From: a virus
Strand: one strand, 5' to 3'
Length of the DNA: 33,770 nucleotides
Virus record (IMG/VR): IMGVR_UViG_3300044695_000106
Span: 1-33,770 of that record
Shown here: in pieces, positions 30,377 to 33,770 of the stretch
Layout of the letters: every line of letters starts with the position of its first letter
Position numbering within the stretch: position 1 is the stretch's first letter
Made by a program: the position numbers and the translations under genes
The notes under the pieces: model-generated
Databases searched by the model: none
What the model saw: the letters and a program-made list of their open reading frames with translations, nothing else
What the model was told of the DNA's origin: nothing

Positions 30377-30535
30377 TTATTTGTTGTCAAACCATTCTGG
30401 CTTGAGGATCATCAATTGATAAAGCCGCCCCGTTGGGATCATCTTCCAATTGTGTACTGCCGCCCTGGTGATGCCCAAGATGCGAGCAAGCTCACTCTGT
30501 GAGCCAGCAAGGGTGATAGCCTTTTGTTTATCCAT
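30377..30535 (-). CDS. Cro-like repressor, 52 residues, leaderless
   Basis: This 52-residue helix-turn-helix protein begins MDKQKAITLAG. SQSELARILGITRAAVHNWK then forms the two DNA-binding helices, followed by MIPTGRLYQLMIL and a short tail. The plan and length match P22-type Cro proteins. It has no ribosome binding site. An extended -10 box ends six bases before the ATG, so translation is probably leaderless. It should bind the AATAGCGTT operators between the divergent promoters and repress one or both. It is below usual size cutoffs and easily missed. Confidence 0.88.
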   Translation of the reverse strand: MDKQKAITLAGSQSELARILGITRAAVHNWKMIPTGRLYQLMILKPEWFDNK

Positions 30536-30541
30536 TTCGCA

Positions 30542-30550
30542 AGTATATCA
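30542..30550 (-). promoter_or_regulatory. Extended -10 promoter for the Cro-like gene
   Basis: On the minus strand, TGATATACT gives an extended -10 (TGn) joined to TATACT, five of six consensus bases. The predicted start is the A of the ATG at 30535. No clear -35 is present, which extended -10 promoters tolerate. The palindromic operator 30551-30570 lies immediately upstream. Confidence 0.6.
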
Positions 30551-30570
30551 AAATAGACAAAACGCTATTT
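30551..30570. promoter_or_regulatory. Palindromic operator upstream of the Cro-like gene
   Basis: AAATAG, eight bases, CTATTT form a 20-base inverted repeat abutting the extended -10 of the Cro-like gene. Its right arm contains AACGCTATT, the reverse complement of AATAGCGTT at 30648-30656 in the opposing promoter. It is the natural binding site of the Cro-like protein; this is inferred from symmetry, position and repetition. Confidence 0.62.
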
Positions 30571-30622
30571 GTAAAAAAGCAACAACTAAGGGAAATCCCT
30601 AGCAATTATTTTTAAAAAGGGC

Positions 30623-30650
30623 TTGATTGCCGTACACCAATCTATACAAT
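30623..30650 (+). promoter_or_regulatory. Rightward early promoter
   Basis: TTGATT (30623-30628) and TACAAT (30645-30650) are spaced 16 bases. The -10 matches five of six consensus bases. Transcription would begin near 30657, upstream of the first early gene (ATG 30699). The operator copy AATAGCGTT overlaps the -10 and start region. The -35 and spacing match the late promoter at 27579-27606. Confidence 0.6.
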
Positions 30651-30656
30651 AGCGTT
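30648..30656 (+). promoter_or_regulatory. Operator half-site in the rightward promoter
   Basis: AATAGCGTT here is the inverted copy of the arm at 30561-30569. It overlaps the -10 box, so a bound protein would block RNA polymerase. The partner arm is poor, so binding may be weaker than at the palindrome. Confidence 0.5.
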
Positions 30657-30698
30657 CATGCCCTAGCACTTCGCATGGGGTCTTTTTAGGAGTCAGAA

Positions 30699-30833
30699 AT
30701 GACCGATTCTCAAGTTATCGCTTCCGTGATTCGTTACCTTAAAGCTGAAACTGGCGCAGTTTCTTGCAATGTGCATTTGCCAAGCGGCAAAAACGCAGTT
30801 GTGTATGTTGATGGCAGAGTTCAATACTCTTAA
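30699..30833 (+). CDS. 44-residue early protein
   Basis: This is the first gene of the rightward operon, 44 residues, with AGGAG six bases before the ATG. It begins MTDSQVIASVIRYLKAETG, then a beta hairpin (VSCNVHLPSG, NAVVYVDGRV), ending QYS. It is well formed but matches no family I know. As the first early product it may act on the host or the switch. A stable GGGC-TTCG-GCCC hairpin follows its stop. Confidence 0.75.
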   Translation: MTDSQVIASVIRYLKAETGAVSCNVHLPSGKNAVVYVDGRVQYS

Positions 30834-30838
30834 TTAAC

Positions 30839-30854
30839 AGGGCTTCGGCCCTTT
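30839..30854 (+). terminator. TTCG-tetraloop hairpin, possible attenuator
   Basis: AGGGC, loop TTCG, GCCCT is a five-pair stem with the very stable UUCG loop. It is followed only by TT then AAGG, the ribosome site of the next gene. It is a weak or partial terminator, or an mRNA boundary that protects the first small gene's transcript. Confidence 0.45.
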
Positions 30855-30865
30855 AAGGAAACATC

Positions 30866-31138
30866 ATGATTGACTACAAACTCCACTACCACTTTGATGA
30901 ATTCGTCACTTATGACGATGGCACAACCCTTGAGAAAGTCAAGGTCGGTTATGACTACTACCCCGCAGAATTCAATCTGCCCCATGACCACAACACAGCA
31001 GAAATCTTTGATGTGTTTATCTATAACCAAATAGGTGATGACATTACCTATGACCTCGACAAAGAGAACTTCGACCACATCATGTCAGAAGTCAAGATTC
31101 ACCACGCTCGTATGCTGAAAGAACAAAATGAAATCTAA
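30866..31138 (+). CDS. Acidic early protein of unknown function
   Basis: This 90-residue protein is acidic and rich in Asp, Tyr and His: MIDYKLHYHFDEFVTYDDG, then VKVGYDYYPAEFNLPHDHN, and a C-terminal helix (DHIMSEVKIHHARMLK). Such acidity is seen in phage DNA mimics and inhibitors, but no motif supports that specifically. AAGGAA precedes the start. It follows the hairpin after the first early gene, and its end overlaps a 30-residue membrane peptide gene. Confidence 0.75.
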   Translation: MIDYKLHYHFDEFVTYDDGTTLEKVKVGYDYYPAEFNLPHDHNTAEIFDVFIYNQIGDDITYDLDKENFDHIMSEVKIHHARMLKEQNEI

Positions 31139-31220
31139 GATTATTCAAACCATTGTTGAGTGTTTTTTGGCAATCGTCATCTTTGGCGGTTGGGGTGTGT
31201 TACTGGCTTGGAGGGGATAA
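31128..31220 (+). CDS. 30-residue membrane peptide
   Basis: ATG 31128 lies inside the end of the preceding gene, and the frame runs 30 codons to TAA at 31218. The peptide starts MKSKIIQTIVECF. A hydrophobic stretch follows (LAIVIFGGWGVLLAW) and it ends RG, a single membrane helix with a basic N-terminus. The overlap suggests coupled translation. It ends two bases before the next gene's start, as expected for a real operon member. Confidence 0.6.
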   Translation: MKSKIIQTIVECFLAIVIFGGWGVLLAWRG

Positions 31221-31222
31221 AT

Positions 31223-31576
31223 ATGTACATACACACGCAAGGCCCTTGGAGGCTACAAGACACGCGCCATTGTTCAACAAATGCTTGGGTGGTTCATGTT
31301 CGCAAGCCTGGAGTTAATAAAGTAACAGTTGCTAACATACCCCATAAAGCCACCATTGACCAAGACGAGGCTAAACATAACGCTAGGCTAATTGCCGCAT
31401 CTCCAGAAATGTTTGATTTGTTGGTGCGTTTTGTTGGTTGGTATTCCAATAAAGACCTTAAAGACTTTAATTTGGTTATGCCTATACAAAATCAGCCGCC
31501 AGAGATTCAAGATGCCATGCGCCTACTGGACAAAATTACTGGTGAACAATCCATCATTCTTGGAGGTCAACCATGA
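31223..31576 (+). CDS. Conserved phage protein ('ARLIAASPEM' type)
   Basis: This 117-residue protein starts at ATG 31223, two bases after the previous stop and with GGAGG upstream. It begins MYIHTQGPWRLQD. DEAKHNARLIAASPEMFDLL in the middle is the signature of a very common phage protein family of unknown function ('A.ANARLIAAAPELL'). The C-terminus is helical (IQDAMRLLDKIT). It overlaps the next gene by four bases. Confidence 0.78.
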   Translation: MYIHTQGPWRLQDTRHCSTNAWVVHVRKPGVNKVTVANIPHKATIDQDEAKHNARLIAASPEMFDLLVRFVGWYSNKDLKDFNLVMPIQNQPPEIQDAMRLLDKITGEQSIILGGQP

Positions 31577-31758
31577 TTGAACACATCAAAGATTATTTCC
31601 GTGTGCCATCACCAAAAGAGTTGGCTGCCAAAGAACTTGAAATGGCTCAACGCAAGCTGTTAGAGGCTCTTAGCGCCCAAGAATATGCCAAACGCATGGC
31701 TGACTATCACTCCGACCGAATCAAACGCCTCACAACTTATTTGAAAGACGAATCATGA
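31573..31758 (+). CDS. Small helical protein
   Basis: This 61-residue protein begins MIEHIKDYFRVPSPKELA. One long helix follows (KELEMAQRKLLEALSAQEY, AKRMADYHSDRIKRL), a coiled-coil plan frequent in phage early operons. Its start overlaps the previous gene by four bases and its stop overlaps the next start (ATGA). A role is not known. Confidence 0.75.
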   Translation: MIEHIKDYFRVPSPKELAAKELEMAQRKLLEALSAQEYAKRMADYHSDRIKRLTTYLKDES

Positions 31759-32027
31759 AAATGTTTACATTCACCCTTTTATGCACTTTCGGCATCATCA
31801 CAACTGGATGCTCAATGATGCCTGGTCATGTGCCAACACCTCCCAACCAAGACCTGATCGTTGACAAGCAAGTTCAGCCAATGGGTCGCAATGAAGTGAT
31901 TGATGCTGTGCGCCAGTGCGAGTCATCAGGACTTCGTGCAATCCCCCTGTACGCAAAACGCAAGGTAGGTGGTTACACAGTTGAGACAGTTATTGAAGTG
32001 TCTTGTGGCCCTAAATATCAATTCTAA
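31755..32027 (+). CDS. Early-expressed lipoprotein
   Basis: This 90-residue protein has an N-terminal signal (MKMFTFTLLCTFGII) and lipobox ITTGC with acylated Cys at residue 19. A Pro/Thr linker follows (SMMPGHVPTPPNQD), then a small soluble domain with two Cys (VRQCESSGLRAIPLY; VIEVSCGPKYQF). It should sit in the periplasm or outer membrane after lipid attachment. Lipoproteins in phage early operons often block superinfection by related phages; that role is inferred. ATGA overlap couples it to the gene before. Confidence 0.82.
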   Translation: MKMFTFTLLCTFGIITTGCSMMPGHVPTPPNQDLIVDKQVQPMGRNEVIDAVRQCESSGLRAIPLYAKRKVGGYTVETVIEVSCGPKYQF

Positions 32028-32036
32028 GGATTCATC

Positions 32037-32591
32037 ATGTCAATCGCTAATTTACTTAAAACCAATGTTAACGACCACACTGAGAAGAAAGCCAATCTAA
32101 CTTATCTGTCTTGGGCATGGGCATGGGCTGAAGCAATCAAAGCAGACGCTAAAGCCACCTTCAAGGTTGAGATGTTTGGTGACAAGTGCTTCATGGACAT
32201 TAACGGCACAGCAATGGTGTGGGTCACAGTTACCATGTTTGACAAGCCAATGACTTGCCAACTTCCCGTGATGGATCACCGCAACAAAGCCATCGTGAAC
32301 CCTGATGCTTTCCAAGTAAACACAGCCATCATGCGTTGCATGACCAAAGCACTCAGCTTGCATGGTCTCGGTCTGTACATCTACGCAGGGGAAGATTTGC
32401 CCGATGGTGAAGAACCACAGTCCAACATTGACCCTGATAGCATGGCAGACCTATTCAAAGCCATTGAGCAAGCCACCACTCAAGACGAATTGAAGTTGGC
32501 TTACAAGATCGCATATTCTGCTTGTGATGGCGACAAAGCATGGCAGATCAAAGTCATTGCAGCTAAAGACAAAGCAAAGGCCAAACTATGA
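32037..32591 (+). CDS. Single-strand annealing protein, Sak3/DUF1071 type
   Basis: This 184-residue protein begins MSIANLLKTNVNDHTEKK. LTYLSWAWAWAEAIKADAKA, VWVTVTMFD and VNTAIMRCMTKALSLHGLGL are the hallmarks of the DUF1071 / Sak3 annealing-protein family. It anneals single strands during recombination and replication. It forms a module with the exonuclease gene 200 bases downstream and the SSB-like gene. The C-terminal ~50 residues are a helical extension. AAGGA precedes the ATG. Confidence 0.88.
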   Translation: MSIANLLKTNVNDHTEKKANLTYLSWAWAWAEAIKADAKATFKVEMFGDKCFMDINGTAMVWVTVTMFDKPMTCQLPVMDHRNKAIVNPDAFQVNTAIMRCMTKALSLHGLGLYIYAGEDLPDGEEPQSNIDPDSMADLFKAIEQATTQDELKLAYKIAYSACDGDKAWQIKVIAAKDKAKAKL

Positions 32592-32797
32592 AAACTGATG
32601 AAGATGACGAATTCGACCGCATTGAGCATGAAGCAAAAATGAGATGTGGTCAGCCATACCATTGGGATGTGTTTGTGTCTCCCTCACAGCGCAATCAAGT
32701 CCTAGAGGAAGTGGCTAAAGAAATTCAAAAGATGACCGCCTTTGGTCAAGACACATTGGACAGTTTTAGCGTTTACATAAAAGGAATGAAAAAATGA
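32588..32797 (+). CDS. Small protein between annealing protein and exonuclease
   Basis: This 69-residue protein has an acidic start (MKTDEDDEFDRIEHEAKMR) and a compact domain with HWDVFVSPSQRNQVLEEVAKE. Overlaps of four bases at both ends place it firmly between the annealing protein and exonuclease genes. It may belong to the recombination module. I recognise no family. Confidence 0.72.
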   Translation: MKTDEDDEFDRIEHEAKMRCGQPYHWDVFVSPSQRNQVLEEVAKEIQKMTAFGQDTLDSFSVYIKGMKK

Positions 32798-33420
32798 TTG
32801 AAATGATGGATCAAGGCACAGAGGAATGGTTCACCATTCGGATTGGCAAAGTCACCGCTTCCCGTGTGGCAGATGTGATTGCCAAGACAAAGACGGGTTA
32901 CAGCGCCAGCCGTGACAACTACATGGCTCAATTGGTGTGCGAACGCCTGACGGGTCAAAAGGGTGAGAGTTTCACCAATGCTGCCATGCAACACGGCACA
33001 GAGACAGAACCCCTTGCTAGAGCCGCTTATGAGGCTTTACAGGATGTTTTGGTTGATGAAGTGGGGTTTGTACCCCATCCCACAATTGAGATGGCTGGCG
33101 CTTCTCCTGATGGCATGGTGGGCGATGATGGTCTGATTGAGATCAAATGCCCCAACACCGCCACACACATTGACACGCTGTTGTCTCAAACAGTGCCTGG
33201 CAAGTACAACACCCAGATGCAATTCCAAATGGCTTGCACAGGGCGTAAATGGTGTGACTTTGTGTCTTTTGACAATCGTCTGCCAGAGGAACTTCAATTG
33301 TTTGTGATGCGAGTCCCACGGGATGAAGTGTTTATCAGACTAATAGAAGCTGAAATTGTCCAATTCCTTGCTGAACTGGATGACAAGATCAATAAACTAA
33401 TGAAAGTCAAAAATGTCTAA
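32794..33420 (+). CDS. YqaJ/lambda-type exonuclease
   Basis: This 208-residue protein begins with QGTEEWFTIRIGKVTAS, the YqaJ-family N-terminus. HGTETEPLARAAYE, GASPDGMV (D106) and IEIKCPN (E116, K118) give the D/E-x-K nuclease site of the lambda exonuclease group. QMQFQMACTGRKWCDFVSFD completes the pattern. It degrades one strand of double-stranded ends to feed the annealing protein at 32037. The neighbouring small genes and SSB-like protein complete the module. Its end overlaps the SSB-like gene start by eight bases. Confidence 0.93.
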   Translation: MIEMMDQGTEEWFTIRIGKVTASRVADVIAKTKTGYSASRDNYMAQLVCERLTGQKGESFTNAAMQHGTETEPLARAAYEALQDVLVDEVGFVPHPTIEMAGASPDGMVGDDGLIEIKCPNTATHIDTLLSQTVPGKYNTQMQFQMACTGRKWCDFVSFDNRLPEELQLFVMRVPRDEVFIRLIEAEIVQFLAELDDKINKLMKVKNV

Positions 33421-33649
33421 ACTCTACGAAATTACCATTGTTTCAGGTAAATACAAAAACAAAGATGGTGTGGAGAAATCCCGCTATCAAAACATCGGCT
33501 CAGTCATTGAGACTAAAAACGGGCCGATGTTAAAACTTGACATGATTCCACTTATAGATGGTGGATGGAATGGCTGGGCATACATGAATGAACCAAAGCC
33601 TAAAGACGATTACAAAGGCTTGCCAAAGGATGATGACATCGATTTTTGA
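33413..33649 (+). CDS. Small SSB-like protein with acidic C-terminal tail
   Basis: This 78-residue beta-rich protein (KLYEITIVSGKYKNKDG, SRYQNIGSVIETKNGPMLKL, GGWNGWAYMN) ends KDDYKGLPKDDDIDF. The acidic hydrophobic-ended tail (DDDIDF) mimics the bacterial SSB tail (DDDIPF) that docks partner proteins. The body could form a small OB-fold. It follows the exonuclease and would protect single strands and recruit recombination proteins. Its stop falls inside the repeated contig end, so the gene is intact across the circular junction. Confidence 0.8.
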   Translation: MSKLYEITIVSGKYKNKDGVEKSRYQNIGSVIETKNGPMLKLDMIPLIDGGWNGWAYMNEPKPKDDYKGLPKDDDIDF

Positions 33650-33770
33650 TTAACGGGTGAAAGCGGATGCTGTGCCAGTTGCGATCAAAAGCCTCTGATT
33701 ACGCACAGACGCAGCGAGTAGCCCAACTATTTAGGAAATATCATGGACTATAAAGACGCATTTAAGAGAA
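33644..33770. repeat. Terminal direct repeat, right copy (circular contig overlap)
   Basis: This is an exact copy of 1-127. It holds the last codons of the SSB-like gene, the 90-base spacer and, from 33743, the first nine codons of the winged-helix gene, complete at 100-426. That partial copy is not a broken gene. Confidence 0.95.

Noticed and set aside
30585-30602. GGGAAATCCC-type palindrome in the divergent region
   Set aside because: It is symmetric, but has no second copy and does not overlap a promoter element; kept only as a possible minor operator.
30830-31078. 82-residue minus-strand frame opposite the early acidic gene
   Set aside because: It is Val-rich antisense translation of a plausible plus-strand gene with a good ribosome site.
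33743-33770. Truncated gene at the right end
   Set aside because: It is the repeated start of the gene at 100-426, produced by opening a circular sequence.

Overview
The window is the complete genome of a small tailed phage, assembled as a circle and opened inside the early operon. Bases 1-127 recur exactly at 33644-33770, so the unit genome is 33,643 bp. The virion genes follow the order of the P22-type podoviruses: terminase, portal, scaffold, coat, gp4-like, gp10-like, three ejection-type proteins, with a P22-like tailspike. No integrase, CI-type repressor protein, partition system or tRNA gene was seen. The host cannot be read directly. Moderate GC, clean Shine-Dalgarno spacing and gene content suggest a Gram-negative, perhaps freshwater betaproteobacterial, host (inference only).

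Layout. A divergent control region sits at about 30536-30698. Rightward from it, running through the contig junction to base 587, is an early operon of small proteins, a lipoprotein, and a recombination set: a Sak3-type annealing protein, a YqaJ/lambda-type exonuclease and a small SSB-like protein with an acidic tail. Leftward from it comes a leaderless 52-residue Cro-like gene and then a structured RNA at 30254-30330 resembling the P1 c4 / P4 CI antisense immunity RNAs. Next come an overlapping TTG-start ORF, a replication-type protein, RusA, NinB, a NrdR-like zinc ribbon and a YbcO-type nuclease. This leftward early block ends in a terminator at 27587-27611, whose loop carries the -35 box of the next promoter.

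The second leftward block (27572 to 573) starts with a leaderless gene. It holds small basic proteins, a GroES-like co-chaperonin, TerS candidate/TerL and portal. A near-consensus promoter at 21718-21746 then drives scaffold and P22-fold coat. After a decoration-like gene there is a terminator (19163-19196), followed by a glycosyltransferase and four fibre/spike genes with two related small proteins between them. The gp4-like and gp10-like tail-machine genes, a cupin, three ejection proteins, a membrane-protein lysis cassette, a 3-TM holin and a GH24 lysozyme complete it. The lysozyme converges on the end of the rightward operon.

The most interesting part is the switch. A Cro-like protein, a shared operator sequence and a c4/CI-like RNA lie together, with no CI protein repressor recognised. 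The loop of the RNA is complementary to the Shine-Dalgarno sequence of the ORF that overlaps it. This suggests RNA-based control of the early leftward operon.
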